From assembly GCA_963590165.1 (NCBI GenBank), contig CAVANO010000015.1, positions 1 through 64,000 of the forward strand: a stretch of 64,000 bases of DNA, in the 5' to 3' direction. How positions within the stretch are numbered: position 1 is the stretch's first letter; every line of letters begins with the position of its first letter. Position numbers and translations under genes: made by a program. The stretch comes from UBA11524 sp963590165. GTDB taxonomy: Bacteria; Bacillota; Clostridia; Christensenellales; Aristaeellaceae. The notes under the pieces are model-generated. The model did not search any database, was not told the DNA's origin, and saw only the letters and a program-made list of their open reading frames with translations. This document shows, in pieces, positions 1 through 8,440 of the stretch.

Positions 1-60
1 GGGACGTAGCATCCGCCTAACCAAAGCCCGTGTCCATTCTACGGGGTATAGTTTACTTGA

Positions 61-317
61 CCCCTTCGCAATGCGCCCTCATGTTACTTGATTTGTATTG
101 TTGCTAAGGGATTTTGTGCCTGCTGACACGACAAAGGGACTTTGCGATCGCCCCCTTGTCCCCTTCGCAATGCGCCCTCATGTTACTTGATTTGTATTGT
201 TGTTAAGCGATTTTGTGCCTGCTGACACGACAAAGGGACTTTGTGGTCGCCCCTTGTCCCTTCGCAAACGCTCATGTTGCTTGATTTGTATTGTTGCAAG
301 AAAACAGACGAAGTCCG
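61..317. repeat. Tandem intergenic repeat, three units of about 99 bp
   Basis: Two nearly identical units begin with CCCCTTCGCAATGCGCCC at 61 and 160, and a shortened third begins near 258. Each carries CATGTTRCTTGATTTG followed by TATTGTTG. Units one and two also carry a segment resembling GGGACTTTGCGATCGCCCC. The array ends in the hairpin CAGACGAAGTCCG at 305-317. The same words recur in intergenic DNA near 33000, 47430-47600 and 52010-52170, so this is part of a dispersed family. The first 60 bases hold no recognisable gene. Confidence 0.85.
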
Positions 318-335
318 TGAAAAGGAGGTCATCCC

Positions 336-788
336 ATGAAGAATAAGAACGTGTGGCAGGCGATTAAGTTCACACTGTTCAGCGCGTCTGCGGGACTGAT
401 TCAGTTAGGGAGCTTCACGCTGCTGCACGATGTGCTGCATCTGGAAGGGTATCTGCTGAGCTACCTGCCGTCGCTGGTGCTGTCGGTGCTGTGGAATTTC
501 ACGTTCAACCGGCGGTATACATTCCGCTCGGACGGCAACATCCGCCGTGCCATGCTGCTTGTCGTGCTGTATTACGTCGTGTTCATCGCGCTGACAAGTT
601 GGTGGAGCGATGCGCTTGTCAGCCTCGGCATGCACGACTGGCTGATTGAGGTGCTCAACATGGCAGTGAACTTCGTCACAGAGTTCCTGTTCCAGAAATT
701 CGTGGTGTACCGCGACAGTATCGACACGAACTCACTGGCGAAGGCGGAGCGCGAAAAAGAGGAACAACAGAGCGCAAATCAGCCGTGA
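336..788 (+). CDS. GtrA-like family membrane protein
   Basis: A 150-residue protein with four predicted membrane spans, separated by the basic loop FNRRYTFRS that is typical of the GtrA-like family (flippase-associated proteins in transfer of lipid-linked sugars). The family pattern is visible in LIQLGSFTLLHDVL near the N-terminus and in the closing span with FLFQKFVVYRD. The last 25 residues are charged and likely cytoplasmic. An AAAGGAGG ribosome binding site 7 bases before the ATG fixes the start. It lies directly after the repeat array and before the G3E GTPase genes, with no glycosyltransferase next to it, so the substrate cannot be inferred. Confidence 0.85.
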   Translation: MKNKNVWQAIKFTLFSASAGLIQLGSFTLLHDVLHLEGYLLSYLPSLVLSVLWNFTFNRRYTFRSDGNIRRAMLLVVLYYVVFIALTSWWSDALVSLGMHDWLIEVLNMAVNFVTEFLFQKFVVYRDSIDTNSLAKAEREKEEQQSANQP

Positions 789-793
789 ATCTC

Positions 794-822
794 TTGTTTC
801 CCCTTGACGACTGTGCTATAAT
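794..822 (+). promoter_or_regulatory. Predicted extended -10 promoter for the G3E GTPase pair
   Basis: TGCTATAAT (extended -10, TATAAT at 817-822) lies 60 bases before the start codon, with a weak TTGTTT -35 at 794-799 and a 17-base spacer. I could not identify a Zur-type operator by eye. Confidence 0.6.
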
Positions 823-882
823 ACATGTCGGCGGAAATTGCCGCCAAGACCCCCGCAAGCGTATGAATAGGAGATAACGGCT

Positions 883-2025
883 ATGGTAAAGGTAAATATT
901 ATTTCTGGCTTTCTCGGCGCAGGCAAGACGACGCTCATCAAAAAGCTGCTGACCGGCAGCATCAGCAAGGAAAAGATTATCCTGCTGGAAAACGAGTACG
1001 GCGAAGTCGGCGTTGACGGAGCCTTTATGAAAGATTCCGGCATTATTGTGGACGAATTGAATTCCGGCTGCATCTGCTGCACGCTGGTCGGCGATTTCCA
1101 GAAGGCAGTCGATGAGCTGATTGAAAAGTACCATCCAGACCGCCTGCTGATTGAGCCGTCCGGTGTCGGCAAGCTCAGTGAAATTCTTGTTGCGGTTGAG
1201 CATGCAAAAGAGCGCCATCCTGATTTGGTCGTGTCCGGCTGCGCGACGGTTGTCGATGCCGGCAAGTGCCGCATGTATATGAAAAACTTCGGCGAGTTCT
1301 TCCTTGACCAGATCAAAACGAGCGCGACCGTCATTTTCAGCCGTACGCAGCTGCTGTCCGCCGAACGCATCGAGAAGAGCCGTGCACTGGTCGAAGAGCA
1401 GCATCCGGGCGTTCGCATCGTAACGACGCCTTGGGATGATCTGTCCGCCGACACGCTGCTGGAAGTCATCGAATCCGGCAAGCCGATGGAAATCCACATC
1501 GATGACGACGATGATGATGACGATGAGCATGAACATCATCATCACCATCATGACCATGAGGAGCATGAGCATGAGGACGGCGTCTGCCCGTGCTGCGGCG
1601 GCCATCATGACGACGATGATGACGATGAAGACCACGACGAACACGAACATCATCACCATCATGACCATGAGGAACACGACCATGACCACGAGGACGGCGA
1701 CACCTGCTCCTGCGGTCATCATCATCACCATCATCATGGGCATGACGCGGACGAAGTGTTCGTGTCTGTCGGCGTAGAAACCGCGAACCGCTATGAGCAG
1801 GACGAAATCAAGGCCATGCTCGACAAGCTGTCCGATGAAGAGGAATACGGCACCGTGCTGCGCGCCAAGGGCGTCCTGCAAAATGCGGCAGGCGAATGGT
1901 TCCAGTTCGACTATGTGCCGGGTGAAAGCCAGTTCCGTCCGGGCACGGCGGATTACACCGGTCGTATCTGCGTTATCGGTGCGCACATCGACGAAAAAGC
2001 ACTGCGGGAGCTGTTCAAAGCATGA
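883..2025 (+). CDS. CobW-family G3E GTPase with His/Asp-rich metal-binding region
   Basis: A 380-residue G3E-family P-loop GTPase, a class that delivers metals (Zn, Co, Ni) to target proteins. The Walker A motif GFLGAGKTT is at residues 9-17, and the family metal-binding GCICC is near residue 64. Residues about 205-286 form a striking insertion of alternating Asp and His runs broken by two Cys patches (CPCCGG and CSCG), between the GTPase domain and a CobW C-terminal domain (FDYVPGESQFRPG). Such His-rich regions bind divalent metals. The gene overlaps the next GTPase by 4 bases (ATGA), which indicates coupled translation. The metal is not known; zinc is the commonest guess for this family. 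Confidence 0.9.
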   Translation: MVKVNIISGFLGAGKTTLIKKLLTGSISKEKIILLENEYGEVGVDGAFMKDSGIIVDELNSGCICCTLVGDFQKAVDELIEKYHPDRLLIEPSGVGKLSEILVAVEHAKERHPDLVVSGCATVVDAGKCRMYMKNFGEFFLDQIKTSATVIFSRTQLLSAERIEKSRALVEEQHPGVRIVTTPWDDLSADTLLEVIESGKPMEIHIDDDDDDDDEHEHHHHHHDHEEHEHEDGVCPCCGGHHDDDDDDEDHDEHEHHHHHDHEEHDHDHEDGDTCSCGHHHHHHHGHDADEVFVSVGVETANRYEQDEIKAMLDKLSDEEEYGTVLRAKGVLQNAAGEWFQFDYVPGESQFRPGTADYTGRICVIGAHIDEKALRELFKA

Positions 2026-2957
2026 GCGAGCAGGAATTTACGCCAGTCTACCTGATCACAGGCTTTCTGGAAAGCGGCAAGACCCAGCTGATCAACAACA
2101 TGCTGACGGACGAGAACTTCTCGCGCGGGCAGAAGACGCTTGTGCTGTGCTGTGAGGAAGGCGTGGAGGAATACGAATCCGCCAAGAACGCGACCGTTGT
2201 CGTGCTGGACGAGGCGGACGAAATGAACACTGCACATCTGGAAGCGCTGGACAAGCAGTACAAGCCTGAACGCGTCTTTGTTGAATACAACAGCATCTGG
2301 ACAATTGAACGGCTTGGTTCCTGCATGCTGCCGCGCAAGTGGGAGGTCGTGCAGATTATCACGACCGTCGACGCGAACACGTTCGACAACTACTTTACCA
2401 ACATGCGGCAGATGCTGACCGACCCGATGAAGGTTGCCGACCTGATTCTGTTCAACCGCTGCAAGCCCGGCACCGAAAAGAGCCCGTGGCGCAGGCAGGT
2501 CAAAGCCGTGAATCCGCGAGCGAATGTCCTGTTCGAGAACACCGACGGCACCAGCGAGGACGGCGTTGCGGATGAGGATTTGCCGTACAACATGAAGGCG
2601 GCAGTCATCGAAATCAAGGATGAAGACATTCCGACGTTCTACCTTGATTCGCTCGACCATCCCGACCGCTACGACCGCAAAACCATCCGCCTTGTCGGTC
2701 AGGTGTTTGCGGATCGTTCGCTGCCGCGCGGCTATTACATGTTCGGACGCATGGCAATGACGTGCTGCGCAAACGACATTCAGCCCATCGGCTGGATTAC
2801 GCAGGGCGTGCAGAAGCCCGGCACGAAGAACTACTTCCGCATGACGGCACAATGCAAGGCTGTTGACGCACAGGGCGAAAAGATGCTGATGCTCCAGGAG
2901 GCGCGCGCGGAGATTGTTCCGGCGCCTGCCGAGGAATACCTGAATTTCAACGCATAA
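2022..2957 (+). CDS. Second G3E-type GTPase (CobW/P47K family)
   Basis: A 311-residue protein with Walker A GFLESGKTQ at residues 12-20, related to but clearly diverged from the upstream CobW protein. It lacks the GCICC motif and the His/Asp region, although it has CC at the end of the second strand (LVLCCEEG). The C-terminal part (VFADRSLPRGYYMFGRMAMTCC) does not look like a standard CobW C-terminal domain and contains another CC pair. The 4-base overlap with the preceding gene suggests that the two work together, perhaps as a heteromeric or sequential metal chaperone. The partner protein is unknown. Confidence 0.75.
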   Translation: MSEQEFTPVYLITGFLESGKTQLINNMLTDENFSRGQKTLVLCCEEGVEEYESAKNATVVVLDEADEMNTAHLEALDKQYKPERVFVEYNSIWTIERLGSCMLPRKWEVVQIITTVDANTFDNYFTNMRQMLTDPMKVADLILFNRCKPGTEKSPWRRQVKAVNPRANVLFENTDGTSEDGVADEDLPYNMKAAVIEIKDEDIPTFYLDSLDHPDRYDRKTIRLVGQVFADRSLPRGYYMFGRMAMTCCANDIQPIGWITQGVQKPGTKNYFRMTAQCKAVDAQGEKMLMLQEARAEIVPAPAEEYLNFNA

Positions 2958-2963
2958 TCTATG

Positions 2964-3003
2964 GCTCCTGACAGGATGGATGCATTCTGTCAGGAGCTTT
3001 CTT
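2964..3003 (+). terminator. Intrinsic terminator after the GTPase pair
   Basis: A perfect 11-bp stem GCTCCTGACAG / CTGTCAGGAGC (2964-2974 and 2987-2997) with a 12-base loop, followed by TTTCTTT. Confidence 0.85.
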
Positions 3004-3083
3004 TGTGCTCAACAAATTTCCTTTTTTCATTCTTATACCAATTAATTATCTGCTAAAAATTGGCACTTTGTTTATTTTACATA

Positions 3084-3112
3084 TTGACATGTTTATTTTA
3101 AGATGATACAAT
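3084..3112 (+). promoter_or_regulatory. Predicted sigma-A promoter for the small secreted protein
   Basis: TTGACA at 3084-3089, a 17-base spacer and TACAAT at 3107-3112, in an AT-rich stretch. The transcript would have a leader of about 90 bases. Confidence 0.75.
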
Positions 3113-3207
3113 TTAAATCAAGAAAGTGATGATTCCAAATGGGACATTAAATGCTACTCCATGTAACTTTACTCGACCGCTCACTTAAAAGAGAAGGAGG
3201 TTTTCTG

Positions 3208-3759
3208 ATGAAACGAATCGTTGCGTTTTTCCTTGTATGCATTTTGATGTTGCTTGCCTTATCCAGCGCATTCGCAATCACTTCAACGCTCTCACCCTCT
3301 GGACATGGCAGTACTGCGCAAAGCGGCTCGTACACTAAAAACAATCCCTCTCTAACCATCCTGTATGAAGGCTACAACTATCCTTCCTTCAATGACTATG
3401 CTGCCGCCGGTCATGAATTCACCTACTGCTCCGGCACCTTCAACGATATTGCCACAGCCATCGCCGAACTGACCGAGGACGACACGCTTGAATTGCAGTA
3501 TATGCGCGAAGCCAAGCAATCCCTCATCGACAACCCGTACGACATCACTGCGGAGGATGTCGCGCACTATCAGGACATCGCGCAATACGCATACATATAC
3601 GGCGATTCACCTGTTTTTCTCGATGGCACGCTGCAGACGCTCATTCAGCGCTATCTGAACGGCGCGTTTGACGCAAATGGCTTCGCTGAAGCATGTCAGG
3701 AACATGTCAATCAGATTTATCAGGAACTCGGCATGCATCCGGTGCAAAAAATCGAATAA
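3208..3759 (+). CDS. Small secreted protein of unknown function
   Basis: A 183-residue protein that I do not recognise. It begins with a signal peptide (MKRIVAFFLVCILMLLALSSAFA, cleavage after AFA), followed by a Ser/Thr-rich stretch and an acidic, Tyr-rich helical domain. The frame is open from 3151, but AAGGAGG sits 7 bases before the ATG at 3208 and the signal peptide begins there. It is flanked by its own promoter and a hairpin, so it is probably monocistronic. There is no lipobox, cell-wall anchor or known catalytic motif. Confidence 0.7.
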   Translation: MKRIVAFFLVCILMLLALSSAFAITSTLSPSGHGSTAQSGSYTKNNPSLTILYEGYNYPSFNDYAAAGHEFTYCSGTFNDIATAIAELTEDDTLELQYMREAKQSLIDNPYDITAEDVAHYQDIAQYAYIYGDSPVFLDGTLQTLIQRYLNGAFDANGFAEACQEHVNQIYQELGMHPVQKIE

Positions 3760-3807
3760 TTGTCGCTTGTCAGGCGACCAAATCCCCCGCGATTTCCGAT
3801 AGAATAA

Positions 3808-3835
3808 GGCTGTGCAACAGAGAAGCTGCACAGCC
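3808..3835 (+). terminator. Hairpin between the secreted protein and the VWA gene
   Basis: Stem GGCTGTGCA / TGCACAGCC with a 10-base loop, ending 14 bases before the next ribosome binding site. There is no T-run, so it may be a terminator, an attenuator or a processing hairpin. Confidence 0.45.
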
Positions 3836-3861
3836 TATTATTCGATATGGAGGGATTCATC

Positions 3862-4506
3862 ATGAAAAGCAACCTGACAGAACTCGTATTCATTCTCGAC
3901 TGTAGCGGTTCCATGCACGGTCTTGAGGCGGACACGATTGGCGGCTTCAACAGCATGCTTGATCAGCAGAAAGACAAGCCCGGCGAGGCATTCATCTCCA
4001 CCTTCCTGTTCAACACGAACTGGCATCTCGTGCACGACCGTGCACCGCTGGAGAAGGTGCATCCCATGACAGCAAAGGATTACGTTACCGGCGGCTGCAC
4101 TGCGCTGTTTGACACGGTCGGGCATGCCATCGCCCACATCGAGAACATCCACAAGTACGCCCGTCCGGAGGATGTGCCGGCGCAGACCATGTTCATCATC
4201 ATCACCGACGGCATGGAAAACGCCAGCCGCGAATATACGCGCACCAAGGTCAAGCAGATGATTGAGAGCAAGAAGCACGATGGCTGGGAATTCCTTTTCC
4301 TCGGTGCAAACATCGATGCTGCAGAAACGGCGGATGCACTGGGCATCGCTGCCGACCGTGCGGTGGATTACCATGCGGACAGCCAAGGCACGCGCCAGAA
4401 TTTCGAATCCATCAGCGGCGCGATTGACGCTGTTCGCTGCGCCGCACCGCTGACCGCCAGCTGGAAGGAAGGCATTGAAAAGGACTTCTCCAGCAGGAAG
4501 AAGTGA
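3862..4506 (+). CDS. von Willebrand factor A domain protein
   Basis: A 214-residue cytoplasmic protein consisting almost wholly of one VWA domain. The MIDAS metal site begins with DCSGSMHG (DxSxS pattern) near residue 13, with the Thr of TGGCTALFD and the Asp of IITDGMEN as the later MIDAS elements. It has no signal peptide or membrane span. Stand-alone VWA proteins of this kind act as Mg-dependent protein-binding modules, often beside stress-response or AAA ATPase genes; none is adjacent here, so the partner is unknown. An upstream in-frame ATG at 3847 overlaps the GGAGG, so the ATG at 3862 is preferred. Confidence 0.85.
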   Translation: MKSNLTELVFILDCSGSMHGLEADTIGGFNSMLDQQKDKPGEAFISTFLFNTNWHLVHDRAPLEKVHPMTAKDYVTGGCTALFDTVGHAIAHIENIHKYARPEDVPAQTMFIIITDGMENASREYTRTKVKQMIESKKHDGWEFLFLGANIDAAETADALGIAADRAVDYHADSQGTRQNFESISGAIDAVRCAAPLTASWKEGIEKDFSSRKK

Positions 4507-4510
4507 TTAG

Positions 4511-4552
4511 GGGCGCTGCTCCAAACCCAGCAGAGATGCTGTCCAAGCGCCC
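4511..4552. repeat. GC-rich inverted repeat downstream of the VWA gene
   Basis: GGGCGCT (4511-4517) pairs with AGCGCCC (4546-4552), enclosing a second small stem (CAGCA / TGCTG). No T-run follows. It resembles an intergenic repeat more than a terminator. Confidence 0.4.
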
Positions 4553-4617
4553 TGCAAGGAAGTTTCTCCCTTGACCCTTTCTATTACGTTTCGGGCAAAT
4601 TTTCGTCATTTAAGCCA

Positions 4618-4646
4618 TTGACAAAGGGTTTACGCTTTGTTACAAT
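4618..4646 (+). promoter_or_regulatory. Predicted sigma-A promoter of guaB
   Basis: TTGACA at 4618-4623, a 17-base spacer and TACAAT at 4641-4646. The transcript would have a leader of about 75 bases before the guaB start, in which I see no recognisable riboswitch. Confidence 0.8.
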
Positions 4647-4728
4647 TATGGATAACCTACAGGTGGCCGCATTCGGCAGCGACCTGCTGATACTTCACTT
4701 TTTGGCGTGATGAGGAGGATAATTGCCC

Positions 4729-6186
4729 ATGCTGCAAAAGGTTGTTCGGGAAGGGCTTACGTTTGATGATGTTCTGCTGGTACCCGCACGCAGCGAGGTG
4801 CTGCCCAAGGAAGTTGATCTCTCCATTCAGCTCACTCCGGTCATTAAGCTGAATATTCCCCTGATGTCTGCCGCTATGGATACCGTGACAGACTCCCGCA
4901 TGGCCATCGCCATGGCGCGTGAGGGCGGTCTGGGTATCATCCACAAGAACATGAGCATTGCCGAGCAGGCGGCTCAGGTCGATAAGGTCAAGCGTTCCGA
5001 GCACGGCGTTATCACCGATCCGTTCTTTCTCTCTCCCGACCACCTGATTCAGGATGCGGAAAACCTGATGGCACGCTATCGCATCAGCGGCGTCCCGATC
5101 ACCCGCGACGGCAAACTCGTCGGCATCCTGACTAACCGTGACCTGCGCTTTGAAACGGACTATACCCGCAAAATCAGCGAGGTCATGACCAGCGAAAACC
5201 TCATCACCGCGCCTGTCGGCACCTCCCTGGAGGAGGCAAAGAAGATTCTGGCGAAGCACCGCATCGAGAAGCTTCCCATCGTCGATGAGAACGGCATGCT
5301 CCGCGGCTTGATCACCATCAAGGACATTGAAAAGTCCACCAAATATCCGAATTCCGCCAAGGATGCCAAGGGTCGTCTGCTGTGCGGCGCTGCTGTCGGC
5401 GTAACGCACGACGTGTTCGACCGCATCGATGCCTTGCTTGACGCGAAGGTCGACGTCATCTCCATCGACACGGCACATGGTCATTCCGTCGGCGTGCTGC
5501 GCCAGGTGGAAGCGATCCGCAAGCGCTACCCCAACATCCAGCTGTTCGCCGGCAACGTTGCCACTGCTGCAGCTACCCATGACCTCATTTCCGCAGGCGT
5601 TGACTGCGTGAAGGTCGGCATCGGTCCGGGTTCCATCTGCACCACCCGTGTGGTTGCCGGCATCGGCGTGCCGCAGGTGACTGCTGTGTCCGACTGCGCT
5701 GAGGAAGCCGACAAGTACGGCATCCGCGTCATCGCTGACGGCGGCATCAAGTATTCCGGCGACATCGTCAAGGCGCTGGCAGCCGGCGGCTCCTGCGTCA
5801 TGCTCGGCAGCATGCTTGCCGGCACCGACGAGGCACCCGGCGCGACCGAAATCTATCAGGGGCGTTCCTACAAGGTCTATCGCGGCATGGGCTCTCTGGG
5901 TGCCATGGAGCATGGCTCCAAGGATCGCTACTTCCAGGAGGACGCCAAGAAGCTCGTTCCTGAAGGCGTCGAAGGCCGCGTTCCCTACAAGGGACTTCTG
6001 TCCGAGACCGTGTTCCAGATGGTTGGCGGCATCCGCTCCGGCATGGGCTACTGCGGCGCAAAGACCATCGATGACCTCCGCAAGAACACCGAATTCATCA
6101 AGATTACCGGCGCAGGTCTGGCCGAAAGCCATCCGCACGACATTTCCATCACGAAAGAAGCTCCCAACTACTCCCGCAACAGCTAA
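4729..6186 (+). CDS. guaB: IMP dehydrogenase
   Basis: A 485-residue enzyme, close to the usual 488. It oxidises IMP to XMP with NAD, the committed step of GMP synthesis. The TIM barrel is split by a tandem CBS pair at about residues 95-200 (HLIQDAENLMARYRISGVPI and the following repeat). The catalytic loop GPGSICTTR places the nucleophile at Cys304, and the flap ends in AKTIDDLRKN. Start choice: GGAGG lies 10 bases before this ATG, whereas the in-frame TTG at 4723 is only 4 bases from it. It has its own promoter and terminator and is monocistronic. Confidence 0.97.
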   Translation: MLQKVVREGLTFDDVLLVPARSEVLPKEVDLSIQLTPVIKLNIPLMSAAMDTVTDSRMAIAMAREGGLGIIHKNMSIAEQAAQVDKVKRSEHGVITDPFFLSPDHLIQDAENLMARYRISGVPITRDGKLVGILTNRDLRFETDYTRKISEVMTSENLITAPVGTSLEEAKKILAKHRIEKLPIVDENGMLRGLITIKDIEKSTKYPNSAKDAKGRLLCGAAVGVTHDVFDRIDALLDAKVDVISIDTAHGHSVGVLRQVEAIRKRYPNIQLFAGNVATAAATHDLISAGVDCVKVGIGPGSICTTRVVAGIGVPQVTAVSDCAEEADKYGIRVIADGGIKYSGDIVKALAAGGSCVMLGSMLAGTDEAPGATEIYQGRSYKVYRGMGSLGAMEHGSKDRYFQEDAKKLVPEGVEGRVPYKGLLSETVFQMVGGIRSGMGYCGAKTIDDLRKNTEFIKITGAGLAESHPHDISITKEAPNYSRNS

Positions 6187-6196
6187 TCGCATCAAT

Positions 6197-6239
6197 AAAA
6201 AGCAGCTCCTGAGTTTTCGCTCAAGGGGCTGCTTTTTTA
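6197..6239. terminator. Bidirectional intrinsic terminator between guaB and the CE2 gene
   Basis: AAAAAGCAGCTCCT ... AGGGGCTGCTTTTTT, with A-runs on the left arm and T-runs on the right, so it can stop transcription from both convergent genes. Its end overlaps the stop codon of the minus-strand gene at 6237. Confidence 0.85.
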
Positions 6240-7304
6240 TTGCCACACATCCGGCAACGTTTCGATGAAGGATACCAATTCCTGCGCCATCTGTGCCGCT
6301 TCGCTGCCGCGGACATGTCCGGGCGTACCGCAACCATTTTTTTTATACAGGAAATGGCGGATTTTCGGATCATCCAGGCTGCAGCAAACCTCATCAATCG
6401 CGCGATCCCATGATGCATCGTGTCCGAGAATCGTCGTTGTCAGGAGGATATACGCCTTTGGGTAGACCCTGCGGATTGCTCCAATCCATCCGGCATATGC
6501 ACGTTTCCAGTGTTCCGCCTGCGCACTGTGCTCATCCTTCGCCATGTAGTTGAGCGGATGCGCGTCATTCTGCCCGATGGCAACAATCACGACGTGCGGC
6601 GTATACCGGCTGAAATCCCACTCGGTCGTTTCGCCAAGCGGCGGATAGAAGTTCACCTTGTTCCACGCGCTCAGCATCCCGACGGTGTCCGGCATGTTGA
6701 AGTAGCCCGTTCCATCCAGCAGTGCCATGCCGCCGGTCGCGTTGTCGTGCAGTTCAGCGCCCAGCAAACGCGCCGCCTGCCACGCATAGCTCAGATAGCC
6801 GTTGCTATAGCGCCCTTCATGTCCTTCAGGGTCGGTCTGACCGCAGGCAAATTCCGCTTCGGACACTTCCCCTGCCGACACACTGTCGCCATACACTTCG
6901 ATTCGCCGATTCGGGCGCGGCGGAAGCATCCGCAACTGCGCATTCTCCGCAATCGCAAGGCCGTGCAGCATCATCGCATGGCAGCAGTCCTGCCGTTTGA
7001 AAAGCAGAACGTGATTCTCTCCGTCCGTCAGCCGGTCGGACAGATCAATTACCTGTTCACCGTCCGACAAAAGCACGCTCGTTTGAACATTGTTGATGAT
7101 GACGCCCAGCCGATTCTGGTAGAAGGCGCGCTTATTCTCCAGAAAGACGCGCAGGATGTGTCCCGTAACAATCATTTCCGCGGACGAGCAGACGTACACC
7201 AGCATCGGCGCATCCGGATTACGGTCATCAATTCTGCCCGTGTAACGAATGCAAGGATCTGACGGCATGACAACCTTTTCGCCTGCCCGAAGCTCGATGT
7301 TCAT
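6237..7304 (-). CDS. CE2-like carbohydrate esterase (SGNH hydrolase), copy B
   Basis: A 355-residue protein with an N-terminal jelly-roll domain (YTGRIDDRNPDAP onward) and a C-terminal SGNH esterase, the architecture of carbohydrate esterase family 2, which removes acetyl groups from xylan, mannan or sugars. The nucleophile is Ser141 in GDSVSAGEV, the oxyanion Asn is in IGQNDAHP, and the catalytic His is in GTPGHVRGSEAA. No signal peptide is visible, so it may act in the cytoplasm on imported acetylated oligosaccharides. The ATG at 7304 has AGGAGG 7 bases upstream; a GTG at 7322 overlaps that site. It overlaps the stop of copy A by 4 bases. Confidence 0.85.
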   Translation of the reverse strand: MNIELRAGEKVVMPSDPCIRYTGRIDDRNPDAPMLVYVCSSAEMIVTGHILRVFLENKRAFYQNRLGVIINNVQTSVLLSDGEQVIDLSDRLTDGENHVLLFKRQDCCHAMMLHGLAIAENAQLRMLPPRPNRRIEVYGDSVSAGEVSEAEFACGQTDPEGHEGRYSNGYLSYAWQAARLLGAELHDNATGGMALLDGTGYFNMPDTVGMLSAWNKVNFYPPLGETTEWDFSRYTPHVVIVAIGQNDAHPLNYMAKDEHSAQAEHWKRAYAGWIGAIRRVYPKAYILLTTTILGHDASWDRAIDEVCCSLDDPKIRHFLYKKNGCGTPGHVRGSEAAQMAQELVSFIETLPDVWQ

Positions 7305-8362
7305 GCGTTTTCCTCCTGCCACACGTTTGGGATCGATTCGATATACGCCGTCAGTTCCTGCGCCATTTCGGCCGCCTCCGATGCACGGACATGTCCGGGT
7401 GTGCCGCAGCCGTTCCTTGTATACAGAAAATGATGCACATGTTCATCTGCCAGCTTCCGGTACACCTCGTCAATCGCGTCATCCCATTCGGGCGTATGCT
7501 GCATGATGGTTGTCGTCAGCAGAATATGTGCTTTCGGATATTTTGCCCGAATTGCACGGATGAAGCCTTCGTAGTCACTGCGCCACTGCTGCGCCTTTCC
7601 ACCCGCATAGTCCTCCGCCATGAAGTCGCCCTTTGCCCTGTCGTTCTGTCCGATGGCAACCACGACCACATGCGGCGTAAAACGGCTGAAATCCCACGGT
7701 TTCAATGCGCCGAAATACGGATTGTACGCGAGTTTATCCCAGCATGACAGCATCCCCGTATCAAAGAAGTAGCCGTTGCCGTCCTGCAGCGCGATGCCGC
7801 CCTGCGCGATGTCGCTGATTTCAGCATCGAGCAGCCGCGCAGCCTGCCACGCGTAACTGAAGTACACGTTGTTATACCGCGCGTTGTGATCCGGCGGATC
7901 GAGCCTTCCGGCATAATCTGCCGCTTCGCTGACCTCCCCTGCCGACACGCTGTCGCCATAGAATTCAATGCGCCGCGTTTGTCTTGCCGGCGGATTGAGC
8001 AGCCGATCCGACGCGCCAATCATCAGCGCATGCAGCGTGATTTTACAGCAGCTATCCTGCCGCTTGAAGAGCATCACGTCATTTTCTCCGTCGCGCAGAT
8101 AGTCAGACAGGTCGATTTCGTTTACCTCATTCCACTTGAGCAGCACACCGAACTGCTCACCGTTAATGACGACACCCAGCCGGTTTTCCCACAGATGGTG
8201 CGTGTTCGTCAGAATAACGCGCAGATGGTGCCCGACCATGCGGAAGCGCACATATGACGCAGTAAAGAGAAAGATCGGGTTGTCAGGGTCATCAAAATCA
8301 ACGCGTCCCGTATACTGCAGGCGGTTGTCGCTCGGACGGATGCGCTGTTCATCGGTTTGCAT
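7301..8362 (-). CDS. CE2-like carbohydrate esterase (SGNH hydrolase), copy A
   Basis: A 353-residue paralogue of the following gene, with the same two-domain CE2 layout: nucleophile Ser138 in GDSVSAGEV, AIGQNDRAKG for the oxyanion Asn, and GTPGHVRASEAA for His. The frame is open to 8428, but that longer start would place a strong hairpin (8396-8428) within the coding region. The ATG at 8362 aligns with copy B, both reaching PSD then YTGR within 15 residues, so it is preferred. There is no secretion signal. Substrate acetyl-mannooligosaccharide is inferred from the locus, not shown by the sequence. Confidence 0.83.
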   Translation of the reverse strand: MQTDEQRIRPSDNRLQYTGRVDFDDPDNPIFLFTASYVRFRMVGHHLRVILTNTHHLWENRLGVVINGEQFGVLLKWNEVNEIDLSDYLRDGENDVMLFKRQDSCCKITLHALMIGASDRLLNPPARQTRRIEFYGDSVSAGEVSEAADYAGRLDPPDHNARYNNVYFSYAWQAARLLDAEISDIAQGGIALQDGNGYFFDTGMLSCWDKLAYNPYFGALKPWDFSRFTPHVVVVAIGQNDRAKGDFMAEDYAGGKAQQWRSDYEGFIRAIRAKYPKAHILLTTTIMQHTPEWDDAIDEVYRKLADEHVHHFLYTRNGCGTPGHVRASEAAEMAQELTAYIESIPNVWQEENA

Positions 8363-8395
8363 ATCACGGTCAGCCTTTCTATATGCATCAGAAAC

Positions 8396-8428
8396 CTCCA
8401 CCGCAGGCAAACCCGCGATGGAGGTCAT
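8396..8428 (-). promoter_or_regulatory. Intercistronic hairpin 3' of the solute-binding protein gene
   Basis: On the minus strand, ACCTCCATCGCGGG pairs with CCTGCGGTGGAGGT (14 bp with two wobbles, TTTG loop). It lacks a proper T-run, which suits an mRNA-stabilising or processing hairpin more than a full terminator. Confidence 0.5.
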
Positions 8429-8440
8429 TTTTACACCGGA

